A stretch of 54,310 nt of DNA. It comes from an uncultured Phocaeicola sp. GTDB lineage: Bacteria > Bacteroidota > Bacteroidia > Bacteroidales > Bacteroidaceae. A program made the position numbers and the translations under genes. The stretch's first letter is position 1. Each line of letters opens with the position of its first letter. This document shows positions 27,945-35,423 of this stretch, in pieces. The notes beneath the pieces were generated by a model. It had not been told where the DNA came from and searched no databases. It saw only the letters and a program-made list of their open reading frames with translations. The stretch covers positions 1 through 54,310 of the forward strand of contig CAUBDX010000022.1 of NCBI GenBank assembly GCA_958434805.1, read 5' to 3'.

Positions 27945-28649
27945 TCACTTGTGGTTCACTCCATAACCAAACAGGGCAAAATCGCCCATACAAGGGTCTC
28001 CGGGGAATAATTCAGCCAGCGAGTCTGTAATCTTACGCGCATTGGTCAATGAAAATGCAGGTTTATCGGTTAACCCCAGCTGAAAAGCAACCCTGCACAC
28101 ATGGGTATCTAAAGGTATCAGCAAATCTGCCGGACTCATCCGGCTCCATATCCCGAAATCCACCTCCGAATTGCCCCGGATCATCCACCTTAAAAACATA
28201 TTCAGCTTTTTCTGCGGGCTGCGGTCGGATACACCCATAAACGCACACAAACGCTGCATCGGAGTTCCATGATAATCCAGCAAGACATCCTCCAGTGTCT
28301 TTCCCTGTACATACACCGCATGCAGCTTCTCAAAATACCCACGGAAATCCGAATAACTCAACATACGGTAAAAGCTGCGCTCGTCATCTTCGCCGAAATC
28401 TACCTTCCATTTTTCTGAAAGGACATAACGCAACGGAGCATGCCCCATCCGACAGTCAAGTTCTTCTGCCTTTTTCAGAATCTGTGTGCGGTTTCCAAAG
28501 CTCAGCAAAGCTGTCAGCAGACCGCTGATTTCAATATCACAAGAAGCCGTGTAACGATGTGGAAACTGTACAGGATCGGAAGTGATAAACGAGGATACAT
28601 GATACACCTTTGCCCATTCACGCAGCTGCTCTGCCTGATGTTGTGTCAT
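27945..28649 (-). CDS. TIGR02757 family protein
   Basis: This 234-residue protein of unknown function is recognised from TIGR02757-like segments: SDPVQFPHRY, SFGNRTQILKKAEELD, LNMFLRWMIRGNSEVDFGIWSRM, LLIPLDTHVCRVAFQLGLT and DFALFGYGVN. The pattern, with a helix-rich core and a conserved PLDTH, resembles HhH-GPD DNA glycosylases, and a nucleic-acid role is possible. It converges with PAP2, and repeat copy B lies upstream. Confidence 0.85.
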   Translation of the reverse strand: MTQHQAEQLREWAKVYHVSSFITSDPVQFPHRYTASCDIEISGLLTALLSFGNRTQILKKAEELDCRMGHAPLRYVLSEKWKVDFGEDDERSFYRMLSYSDFRGYFEKLHAVYVQGKTLEDVLLDYHGTPMQRLCAFMGVSDRSPQKKLNMFLRWMIRGNSEVDFGIWSRMSPADLLIPLDTHVCRVAFQLGLTDKPAFSLTNARKITDSLAELFPGDPCMGDFALFGYGVNHK

Positions 28650-28698
28650 ATAAAATATAAGTTTTGAGGTAATAAGATAACGAAACTCAGATACCAGA

Positions 28699-28771
28699 CA
28701 ACAAGGTGACGAGATTTAAATACCAAAGCATTTCAGAGCCTTGTCAACTCGTCACCTGAGACCTTGTCAAC
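28699..28771 (-). repeat. Octamer-unit intergenic repeat, copy B
   Basis: On the minus strand this reads AAGGTCT, CAGGTGAC, GAGTTGAC, AAGGCTCT, GAAATGCTTTGGTA, the same order as copy A. A 10-bp inverted repeat AGGTGACGAG (28704-28713) and its complement (28748-28757) frames it, so it can fold into a stem. Confidence 0.7.
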
Positions 28772-28793
28772 TAAAAGCAGAAGTATAGTCTGC

Positions 28794-29258
28794 TCAATTA
28801 AAATAATACAAGAAAGTTGCAATACCTTCAAGCGCTTTCTTGCGCTGTCCTTCTATTTCAATGGCAAATTTGATTTCAGCCTTTGCCACCCCACGCAGAT
28901 TAACCAGTGAATGTAAATCAGCAACCAGACGGACACGCTGACCCGACAAAACAGCCTGACCAAACTTCATTTTGTCCATACCATAGTTTACCATCATTTT
29001 CAGGTTATTCACCTCGATAATCTGATTCCACATATAAGGCAACAGTGAAAGCGTCAGATAACCATGTACAATCGTACTCTTATACGGACTTTCCACCTTG
29101 GCGCGTTCCACATCCACATGAATCCACTGATGGTCTAATGTAGCGTCAGCAAACTGATTGATGCGTTCCTGAGGCACTTCCAACCATTCTGAAACTCCAA
29201 TCTGCTGTCCTACTAATTTTTCAAAATCTTCATACGAATTAATAATCACTTTCTCCAT
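28794..29258 (-). CDS. MaoC-like hotdog dehydratase
   Basis: This hotdog-fold protein of 154 residues, (R)-hydratase/MaoC type, has the catalytic-like ADATLDHQWIHVDVERA (Asp and His) and STIVHGYLTLSLLPYM motifs. It probably hydrates or dehydrates acyl-CoA or acyl-ACP. The start at 29258 (MEKVIINSYEDF) is chosen because relatives begin there; 29267 is an alternative. A TATCTTTG element is upstream. It is the last core gene before the accessory island. Confidence 0.87.
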   Translation of the reverse strand: MEKVIINSYEDFEKLVGQQIGVSEWLEVPQERINQFADATLDHQWIHVDVERAKVESPYKSTIVHGYLTLSLLPYMWNQIIEVNNLKMMVNYGMDKMKFGQAVLSGQRVRLVADLHSLVNLRGVAKAEIKFAIEIEGQRKKALEGIATFLYYFN

Positions 29259-29288
29259 ATTCTTCATTTTTAAAGCATAAAACTGAAA

Positions 29289-29296
29289 CAAAGATA
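29289..29296 (-). promoter_or_regulatory. -7 element of MaoC-like gene
   Basis: The minus strand reads TATCTTTG, a perfect TAnnTTTG about 30 bases upstream of the start. No TTTG at 19-21 spacing. Confidence 0.4.
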
Positions 29297-29589
29297 CAAA
29301 TATCCGCCGAGTTTCACTTCTTTTTTTCATTGAAATCTCTATAAAAAGAAAAACCTTCCTCTCGCAGTCATGCTGTTCCAATAAATTTCTGTAAATCTGT
29401 ATAAGGAATATAGCTATTTGAAATTAAATGAGTTAGAAGAATTACCTTGTTTTGGGGTAACGATTTGGCAACCGTCCCAATTGCTGTGGTCTGCGTTATA
29501 TTACTTTTCAAGTAACTCTTTTCCTTTTGCAAATTTAGAAAAAAAATAGAGATATGAGAAACTTATTTTAGCGCATTATTTCAGTTTGC
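29297..29589. other. Junction region between core and island, possible small RNA
   Basis: No gene is seen. On the minus strand a TAAATTTG (29530-29537) precedes a segment that can fold: GTTACTTgaaAAGTAAT near 29511-29527 and a GGGACG/CGTTACCC-type stem at about 29458-29482. This could be a small RNA or a leader fragment. CGATTTGGCA occurs at 29461-29470. The left cassette boundary repeat CGCATTATTTCAG is at 29572-29584. Confidence 0.3.
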
Positions 29590-30450
29590 TTATATAGTAA
29601 AAGACCATGAAAGGCAATTTAAAGCTCCTCCCCCTCTTTTAACTATAGATTGCATCTGCACCTGATAAATTCTACCATCATACTCTGGAAACAGTTTTTT
29701 TATATGTTTCAAAGCTTCTTCATCTGTAGAACGTCCTACACCTGGGACAATTATTACATTTTGAGTATGAATCATATTTATATAAGCCCAACTCATATTA
29801 TGATAATCACTTAGCTCTAAATCGATGACTTTAAAGTATGATTCTAATCGACTTCTCATCTTAGCGGCAATATCATCAGGGTAAACTTTCAGATTCACCA
29901 GTACTTTATTACTGCCAACAGCATGTAAAATTCCATCTGTATGACCACAAACGTCACTTCTATCCCAAGGCAAAAATAAGAACTTATGATTTGGAAATAA
30001 CTTTTCCATTAGAGAAACAAGATATTTTCTATCCATATCAGGGTTCTCAATAAATATTTTCTCCGTCATTATAACAACAGCGGTGTATCCTCTACCTTTT
30101 TTTATGCTTCCAAAGGTAAAGTTACCACCGTCTGCTACAATGGGAGAAACACATATTGAAGAACTTGGTAATATCGTTTTAGCCAGCTTAATGGAGGTTT
30201 CTGTTGATGTTTCATAACCGCGAAGTCCTTCCAGATAGTCAGGATGATATTTAAACTGAACAAAAGAATTACCATCTACTTGTACTGGCATATAATCTCT
30301 ACACCAATAATCGGCTGTTCCTTTCAATACGCCGTAATGCACATCATGCTTTGACAATATTTCAGTCAATTCATTGTACACTTTCGGATAATATCTTTTC
30401 AGATTCTCCGAAAAAAACACATAGTCCATAGTTGATTTTAAGATTTTCAT
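29590..30450 (-). CDS. Agmatine deiminase/peptidyl-arginine deiminase-like protein
   Basis: This 286-residue protein has the pentein fold of agmatine deiminases. Visible motifs: ADYWCRDYMPVQ, VADGGNFTFG, WDRSDVCGHTDGILHA (GHxDG catalytic region) and the C-terminal RGGGALNCLSW that should contain the nucleophilic Cys. In known agmatine deiminases the last motif reads GGGxxHC; here the His is Asn. Length is shorter than typical (about 350). It is the last gene of a compact three-gene unit, overlapping the preceding gene by 4 bases (ATGA). The substrate is unknown and may not be agmatine, given the odd neighbours. Confidence 0.72.
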   Translation of the reverse strand: MKILKSTMDYVFFSENLKRYYPKVYNELTEILSKHDVHYGVLKGTADYWCRDYMPVQVDGNSFVQFKYHPDYLEGLRGYETSTETSIKLAKTILPSSSICVSPIVADGGNFTFGSIKKGRGYTAVVIMTEKIFIENPDMDRKYLVSLMEKLFPNHKFLFLPWDRSDVCGHTDGILHAVGSNKVLVNLKVYPDDIAAKMRSRLESYFKVIDLELSDYHNMSWAYINMIHTQNVIIVPGVGRSTDEEALKHIKKLFPEYDGRIYQVQMQSIVKRGGGALNCLSWSFTI

Positions 30451-31058
30451 TGCTGATCTGCGTCAAGATTAGTAAAACGCCACATACGGTCAGTTGCTTC
30501 CCCTTTTATTTTTTTTACATTTATTCTGGCGGAAGACATAATACGAACTTTATTAAAATCTTCATTATCCATCCAGACAATAGACAACCCTTTCTCGAAA
30601 ATTGAGGCATTACCAAACAAATCTTCCCATAAATATTGTGGCTTGAATTTATCTATTTCTCCTTCTTTCAATTTTTGAGAAGCCTTATTTGTAAAAGTCT
30701 TTTCATCATTATTAACCAAGGATTTATAAGTATACCCTCGAATAAGAAATGATGCACGATATTTTCCTTCACGCTCAAAAGTCATGTCAACACCAGACCT
30801 ATTGGGACAAATCGCTCCTACCGGGAAATAGGGAACATCTCCTACATGGTACATTTGAGGTTCAATTATACTTTTATTCTCTTCATCATGAAAATAGAAC
30901 TCAATATCAATTGGATATATCTCGTATTCTCCATTTACGACATAACGTCCATTAAATACAATTTGGGCAATGTCCTCAAATTGCTTTGTCAGTCCACTAA
31001 CAGTATTAGCTGGAGCAAACCGTTCAAGAGCATTTTGTAATCTTTTTAAGTGATTCAT
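30447..31058 (-). CDS. Unknown protein, weakly DNA-3-methyladenine-glycosylase-like
   Basis: This 203-residue protein has no confident family. The central part has a string of hydrophobic-acidic segments (IYPIDIEFYFHDE, then MYHVGDVPYFPVGAIC and SGVDMTFE). The order resembles the Ile-Glu-Phe-Tyr...His...Tyr-Phe...Gly-Val-Asp-x-Thr-Phe pattern of some bacterial 3-methyladenine glycosylase-like proteins. The similarity is weak and could be chance. It starts immediately at the stop of the upstream UDG-like gene and overlaps the downstream deiminase gene by 4 bases, so the three are translationally linked. Confidence 0.6.
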   Translation of the reverse strand: MNHLKRLQNALERFAPANTVSGLTKQFEDIAQIVFNGRYVVNGEYEIYPIDIEFYFHDEENKSIIEPQMYHVGDVPYFPVGAICPNRSGVDMTFEREGKYRASFLIRGYTYKSLVNNDEKTFTNKASQKLKEGEIDKFKPQYLWEDLFGNASIFEKGLSIVWMDNEDFNKVRIMSSARINVKKIKGEATDRMWRFTNLDADQQ

Positions 31059-31691
31059 TTAATTATTCCTTAAGTGTTCAACAATAATCCTATAATTTTC
31101 AATGCCGATGTTCTTCTCCGTAAGGGATTGATTAGCATAATTTTTACTAACCAGCAGTCTATTGTTATCATATAAATAATTCCATAGACCTTCTCCCATT
31201 AATGTTTTCCATTGGGCTTCGTGCCTCATCACAAGAAACTTTACTTCTTTTGCAGAGGTAGCCAAATAGAGCAACACCATTTTTGTAAATTTCTGAGATG
31301 GAAATAAATTCTTAATAGCTGGAGATACCAGCGAAGTGTAAGCAAAATACTGACATAAGGAAACATGATTAAAAATATTTTCCTTTTCCTGTTCTCCATA
31401 TACGGCTGTTCCTAAAGGAAGTATTTTCTTTCTCCAATAATAGTCACCCAATATTCTTGTTGGCTCGTAATAGTCAAATTTAGTTCCTTCCATTGACAAA
31501 ACCTTTCTTTTGTCCTCCATGATTTCTTCAGCCATCTGAGGTTTGAACATATTTGCAAGATTCTTATTCAGGTGCTCTACATATCCAGGATTCAAAGAAA
31601 GGATTACAAGTTTGGAATTAAGGATATTTCCACTCCATGGCTCAGGAGGAACACATAAAACCAACTGTCTAGTGGGGATTTTCCAACGCAT
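31059..31691 (-). CDS. Uracil-DNA glycosylase superfamily-like protein
   Basis: This 210-residue protein begins RQLVLCVPPEPWSGNILNSKLVILSLNPGYVEHL. The PEPWxGN followed by LSLNPGY is the pattern of UDG-superfamily proteins of unknown role that share the GxNPG active-site loop. The rest has FDYYEPTRILGDYYWRKKI and LVMRHEAQW, the latter in a place like the second active-site motif. Catalysis on uracil is not demonstrated. The gene starts inside the truncated ADP-ribosylglycohydrolase at 31669-31869 and is the first of the three-gene cassette. Confidence 0.6.
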   Translation of the reverse strand: MRWKIPTRQLVLCVPPEPWSGNILNSKLVILSLNPGYVEHLNKNLANMFKPQMAEEIMEDKRKVLSMEGTKFDYYEPTRILGDYYWRKKILPLGTAVYGEQEKENIFNHVSLCQYFAYTSLVSPAIKNLFPSQKFTKMVLLYLATSAKEVKFLVMRHEAQWKTLMGEGLWNYLYDNNRLLVSKNYANQSLTEKNIGIENYRIIVEHLRNN

Positions 31692-31869
31692 ATTTCAGAT
31701 AATAGCTTCCACTCGTGCCGCCATTCATCAGCCAGTCGGCCGTAGCGAACGTCAATATACTATCATCTGTATATTCTTGACGGCTTTGAAACAATGGAAA
31801 CTCTTTTGTTTTGATATTGTCGAATTCATAAATGCTCCCTACAATATCTCCTATAACACTACCGATCAT
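31669..31869 (-). pseudogene. Truncated ADP-ribosylglycohydrolase (N-terminal fragment)
   Basis: Only the first 66 residues remain: MIGSVIGDIVGSIYEFDN, with YTDDSILTFATADWLMNGG, the N-terminal metal-binding start of ADP-ribosylglycohydrolases (DraG/ARH). Full-length proteins have 250 or more residues. The frame stops near the first gene of the cassette, so it appears cut by insertion or deletion; no C-terminal half lies elsewhere in the window. It follows the exonuclease gene closely (14 bases) and was probably part of the WYL-exonuclease operon. Confidence 0.7.
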
Positions 31870-31883
31870 AAGATTGTACTAAT

Positions 31884-32432
31884 TTAAAGCTTTCCGTTAC
31901 AATAATTCATTTCTTCCAATTCGCAGTCTGCATCTATCAATTCTGTCAGAAACAGGCGTGCGCACATCTCCGCGTCATCTCCTGCCCGGTGATGCTGACC
32001 GTATGGAATCTTAAACTGGTCACAAAGATAATCCAGACTATTGCAGCCGAAGTTATAGAGCTTGCGGGCGGCACGGAGGGAACAATAATAAGTGATGTCC
32101 GGCTTCTCCATGCCGTATAGTTCCAATGAATGACGGATGCAACCGATGTCAAAGGCGGCGTTGTGAGCTACAAGTACGGGAATCTCTTTGAGGTATTCGC
32201 ATATTTCAGCCCATACTTCGGGAAATTCCGGTGAATTTATGGTGTCATGCGGACGGATGCCGTGTATCTGCATGTTCCAGTAACTGTACATGTTGCCCTG
32301 CGGACGGACGAGCCACGAACGGGTTTCCACTATCTCTCCGTCGCGCACCACGCAGATGCCGGCTTCGCAGATGGAAGCGCGTTTGCCTGTGGCTGTCTCA
32401 AAGTCGATGGCAATGAAATTTACTCCTTGCAT
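31884..32432 (-). CDS. DnaQ-like 3'-5' exonuclease
   Basis: This 182-residue DEDDh exonuclease has motif I FIAIDFETATG (DxE), motif II VAHNAAFDIGCI and motif III HHRAGDDAEMCA (HxAxxD). It is similar to the epsilon proofreading domain but free-standing; it may degrade ssDNA or RNA. The start overlaps the end of the WYL gene by 13 bases, implying co-transcription. The truncated ADP-ribosylglycohydrolase follows. Confidence 0.87.
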   Translation of the reverse strand: MQGVNFIAIDFETATGKRASICEAGICVVRDGEIVETRSWLVRPQGNMYSYWNMQIHGIRPHDTINSPEFPEVWAEICEYLKEIPVLVAHNAAFDIGCIRHSLELYGMEKPDITYYCSLRAARKLYNFGCNSLDYLCDQFKIPYGQHHRAGDDAEMCARLFLTELIDADCELEEMNYCNGKL

Positions 32433-33382
32433 GGTTTATCCTCCTCCCAAGTATAATAGTCCAAGATGTTTTTTGCAAAATTGCGCATCTCGCTGCGCAC
32501 TGATTCTGGCTCCAGCACTTCCACCTGGTCGCCTTGGGCAAGAACCAACTGATAGAAGTCGAATGTCGGTTTCAGATGGTATACAAAGAGCGTGGACTCG
32601 TCATCGCCCTCTATCTCCCGTTGTGATTCGTGCAGGGGCAAGGTGCGCAGATAGTCAGCAAAACCACCGTAAGCCAAAAGAACAATGCGCTGTATGGGTT
32701 CATCCGATGTGATTACCCCACAGCATCCTTCGAAGTATTGGTTGACATCGAAGTTCTTCTTCATCTTAAACGTCTTGCCCGTATCCTGAATATCTGAAAT
32801 ACGGTCAAGGGCATATACCCGGTAGACATCGGCAGGCTTGATGCCTCTCTCTTTGTTCCGCTCCGAATAGTACGGACTGCGTGCCACCACGTACCAGCGG
32901 CGCTTCACGACTTTCAGACAGTATGGCTCAATCTCAAACGTGCTGGCTTCCGGCTTGCCAAATCCTTGGTGAGTGATGCTTAATACATGATTGCGCCGCA
33001 TGGCTTCGGCAATAGGCGTGAGCCATGTTTGTCCCGACGGAATATTCTCAAAGATAATCCGGTCTTCCAGTTTGTTGTCCGCCTGAATCTGGTTCAAGGT
33101 GGCATAGGAACTTATCAGCCAACTTTGCAGGTTGTTTCCTTCCAACCGTTCCGGTTCATCTATGTAATACCGGTAGCCGTCCTTTCGGTCACAATCAATG
33201 TACACGTCGAAAATATCCTTGATGGCTTTCTGGTGATTATGAAACGTGCGCAAAGGCAATTCCTCACCGTAGCCCAGTCCGCTTTCCTGCCAAAGCTTGC
33301 TGATTTCCTGAAACGTCAGGCGTTTGTATCGACGCAGGGTGTCTATCAGCCAGACATACCGTCCAAAGAGATTTGCTGCCAT
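32420..33382 (-). CDS. WYL-domain transcriptional regulator
   Basis: This 320-residue protein has an N-terminal winged-helix region (about residues 1-70, IDTLRRYKRLTFQEISKLW). The WYL domain (about residues 120-220) follows, with FEIEPYCLKVVKRRWYVVARS, ERGIKPADVYRVYALDRI and GKTFKMKK, then a C-terminal domain. WYL proteins sense ligands, often nucleic-acid signals, and regulate defence and DNA-damage genes. Its gene is divergent from the rtcB unit, and both promoters lie in the 33383-33557 gap, so it may control them and itself (inference). Confidence 0.82.
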   Translation of the reverse strand: MAANLFGRYVWLIDTLRRYKRLTFQEISKLWQESGLGYGEELPLRTFHNHQKAIKDIFDVYIDCDRKDGYRYYIDEPERLEGNNLQSWLISSYATLNQIQADNKLEDRIIFENIPSGQTWLTPIAEAMRRNHVLSITHQGFGKPEASTFEIEPYCLKVVKRRWYVVARSPYYSERNKERGIKPADVYRVYALDRISDIQDTGKTFKMKKNFDVNQYFEGCCGVITSDEPIQRIVLLAYGGFADYLRTLPLHESQREIEGDDESTLFVYHLKPTFDFYQLVLAQGDQVEVLEPESVRSEMRNFAKNILDYYTWEEDKPCKE

Positions 33383-33408
33383 ACTGTCATTTATTTAATG
33401 TTCTGCTA

Positions 33409-33416
33409 CAAAGTTA
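33409..33416 (-). promoter_or_regulatory. -7 element of WYL regulator
   Basis: The minus strand reads TAACTTTG, a perfect TAnnTTTG about 30 bases upstream of the WYL start. No -33 TTTG at ideal spacing. The 18-mer GCGGCACATCCCTGTTTT lies nearby at 33438-33455. Confidence 0.45.
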
Positions 33417-33489
33417 CTTGTTTACTTGTGAAAAAATGCGGCACATCCCTGTTTTTTCTGCTTTCCAATTTATTTTTTATTGTTATGCC

Positions 33490-33520
33490 TCGATTTGGCA
33501 CTTGACAGTCTTTACTTTGC
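33490..33520 (+). promoter_or_regulatory. Shared upstream motif, copy 1
   Basis: TCGATTTGGCA (33490-33500), then 13 bases, then ACTTTGC (33514-33520). The same motif and spacing appears at 39412-39442 upstream of the DIP1984 gene. It may be promoter elements or an operator. Confidence 0.45.
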
Positions 33521-33557
33521 GGCAGAATTAATGTTAAACCATTTAATAACAAGTAGT

Positions 33558-34076
33558 ATGACAACAAAGAATTGGAGCAACGATTTTATGGCTAAAGTAT
33601 TGGAAGAGGCCGCCTGAAAAGAACTGTCAAGCGAGTTTGCATGGAATGAGCAACTGCTGGAAAAGTACAAGGACAAGGTGTCGTGGAAAGAAATTTCCGG
33701 CAATAGAAACATCATTTGGACCACCTCCATGATTGAGAAGTTCAAGAACAAAGTGGACTGGGAGGAACTTTCCTGTTCCGACAACGAGCATCTGTTCACG
33801 GCGGAGAATCTGGAGAAATACAAGGATTATTGGAATTGGCGTGAGTTGTCAAGAAATTCCGATATGGAACTTACTCCCGCGCTTTTGGAGCAATTTGTCG
33901 ACTATTGGGACTGGAGCGAAATCATCGACAGTTATGGCCGGGACGAATTGTACAGCATGGAGTTTCTGGAGAAGTACCATGATTATATTCCGGCATCCGC
34001 CCTGCAGCGTTCCCGTTTATGGGACAAGTTGGTTGAAGACGAAAAGAAACAATTGAAGATACGTATCATTTCATAA
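33558..34076 (+). pseudogene. Tandem W-repeat protein with in-frame TGA
   Basis: The frame begins at the ATG at 33558 (MTTKNWSNDFMAKVLEEAA) but hits TGA at codon 20 (33615-33617). The same frame continues unbroken to 34076. Beyond it lies a protein made of about four 24-27 residue repeats of the form YKDxVxWxELSxN...LLEKF (KDKVSWKEISGN, KNKVDWEELSCS, KDYWNWRELSRN, VDYWDWSEIIDS). It precedes rtcB by 6 bases. Alternative starts after the TGA include a GTG at 33678. The frame is either a decayed gene or a read-through case; decay is more likely. Confidence 0.7.
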
Positions 34077-34082
34077 AACAAA

Positions 34083-35348
34083 ATGAAAACCATAGAAGGC
34101 TATAACGTAAAGATCTATACGGACAACATCGAGGACAGTGCCAGCGAACAAATCAAAGAGCTACTGTCCGTCGATGTGTTCAGCAAGTGTAAAATCCGCA
34201 TCATGCCCGATGTACATGCCGGAGCAGGCTGTGTCATTGGTTTTACGGGAGATTTAGGCGACAAAGTGATTCCCAATATTGTAGGTGTGGACATTGGCTG
34301 CGGTATCTTGGTGCAGCCGTTCGTCTGTGTGGGGGACATGGATTACCATGCCTTCAACGAGTTCATTCTTCGTCACATACCGTCCGGTCGCAATTACCGG
34401 GATAACCGGTATGCGCCGCTCCCGCAAAAGTATATGGATGTATATCGCGCAGCCAAAGATATCATCAAGCAGTTGCGCTGCTACCGCGAACTGAAAGAGA
34501 CCAAACGATTGAACGCTTCCATAGGCTCATTGGGTGGTGGTAATCACTTCATCGAACTGGACAAAGACGAGTGCGGCATGACTTATCTGGTGGTTCACAC
34601 CGGAAGCCGCAATCTCGGCAAGCAAGTGGCGCAGATTTATCAGAAACTGGCCGTGAAATGCCAGTCGGGATGGGCAGAACTGATGGAAGAACAAAACCGC
34701 ATGATTGCAGAATACAAAGCGGCAGGGCACAAGGACGAGTTGCAGGAGGCCATACGCCAACTACACAATTCGTTCAAGATGCGTAAGCCTGCCATACCGC
34801 CCGACCTTTCCTATCTGGAAGGCGCTTACCGGGAAGATTATCTGCACGACATGCGCCTTTGCCAGCAGTGGGCCAAGATGAACCGCAAGCTGATAGCCAA
34901 TCTCATCATGGATTATCTCATCCTACAAGGAAATGTGGAAACGCCCTCCTATGATTTGACGTTTGAAAGTGTGCACAACTACATAGGCGATGACAACATC
35001 ATCCGTAAAGGGGCAATAGCCGCCTACGAGGGGCAGAAGTGCATCATCCCCCTGAATATGCGCGACGGCTCGCTTATCTGCATTGGCAAGGGCAATGCGG
35101 AGTGGAACTGCTCGGCTCCACATGGTGCCGGACGCATCATGAGCAGGAGGCAGGCCTTCAAAAGCATATCCTTGGATGACTACCGTGCCTCCATGCAAGG
35201 CATCTACAGCGAATGCCTTTCAGATGACACCAAGGATGAGTCGCCCATGGTGTACAAACCTAAGGATGAAATCATCGAAAACATCCGGGACGCGGTGAGC
35301 ATTGTGAATGTGATAAAGCCGGTGTATAATTTCAAGGCTGCGGAGTAA
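34083..35348 (+). CDS. rtcB: RtcB-type RNA ligase
   Basis: RtcB joins 2',3'-cyclic phosphate or 3'-phosphate RNA ends to 5'-OH ends using GTP and Mn, acting in RNA repair. The 421-residue protein has IMPDVHAGAGCVIGFTGDL, NIVGVDIGCGIL (metal-binding Asp and Cys), SLGGGNHFIELDK, VVHTGSRNLGKQVA (metal His) and CSAPHGAGRIMSR (guanylylated His). No archease or RtcA is adjacent. It is coupled to the broken repeat gene upstream and is in the accessory island, so an inducible repair or defence role is plausible. Confidence 0.93.
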   Translation: MKTIEGYNVKIYTDNIEDSASEQIKELLSVDVFSKCKIRIMPDVHAGAGCVIGFTGDLGDKVIPNIVGVDIGCGILVQPFVCVGDMDYHAFNEFILRHIPSGRNYRDNRYAPLPQKYMDVYRAAKDIIKQLRCYRELKETKRLNASIGSLGGGNHFIELDKDECGMTYLVVHTGSRNLGKQVAQIYQKLAVKCQSGWAELMEEQNRMIAEYKAAGHKDELQEAIRQLHNSFKMRKPAIPPDLSYLEGAYREDYLHDMRLCQQWAKMNRKLIANLIMDYLILQGNVETPSYDLTFESVHNYIGDDNIIRKGAIAAYEGQKCIIPLNMRDGSLICIGKGNAEWNCSAPHGAGRIMSRRQAFKSISLDDYRASMQGIYSECLSDDTKDESPMVYKPKDEIIENIRDAVSIVNVIKPVYNFKAAE

Positions 35349-35363
35349 GAAAGAGAAAAATGA

Positions 35364-35396
35364 TTTGGCCGATTAACAAATTTAAGGATACCTTTG
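35364..35396 (+). promoter_or_regulatory. Promoter of UDG-like gene
   Basis: TTTG (35364-35367) is followed after 21 bases by TACCTTTG (35389-35396), a full Bacteroidetes promoter. The start codon is 28 bases downstream. Confidence 0.6.
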
Positions 35397-35423
35397 TAAT
35401 CGTTTAAATCCAATAGACCCAAT

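Noticed and set aside
33615..33617. Selenocysteine codon
   Set aside because: No selenoprotein family, and no SECIS-like hairpin seen right after the TGA.
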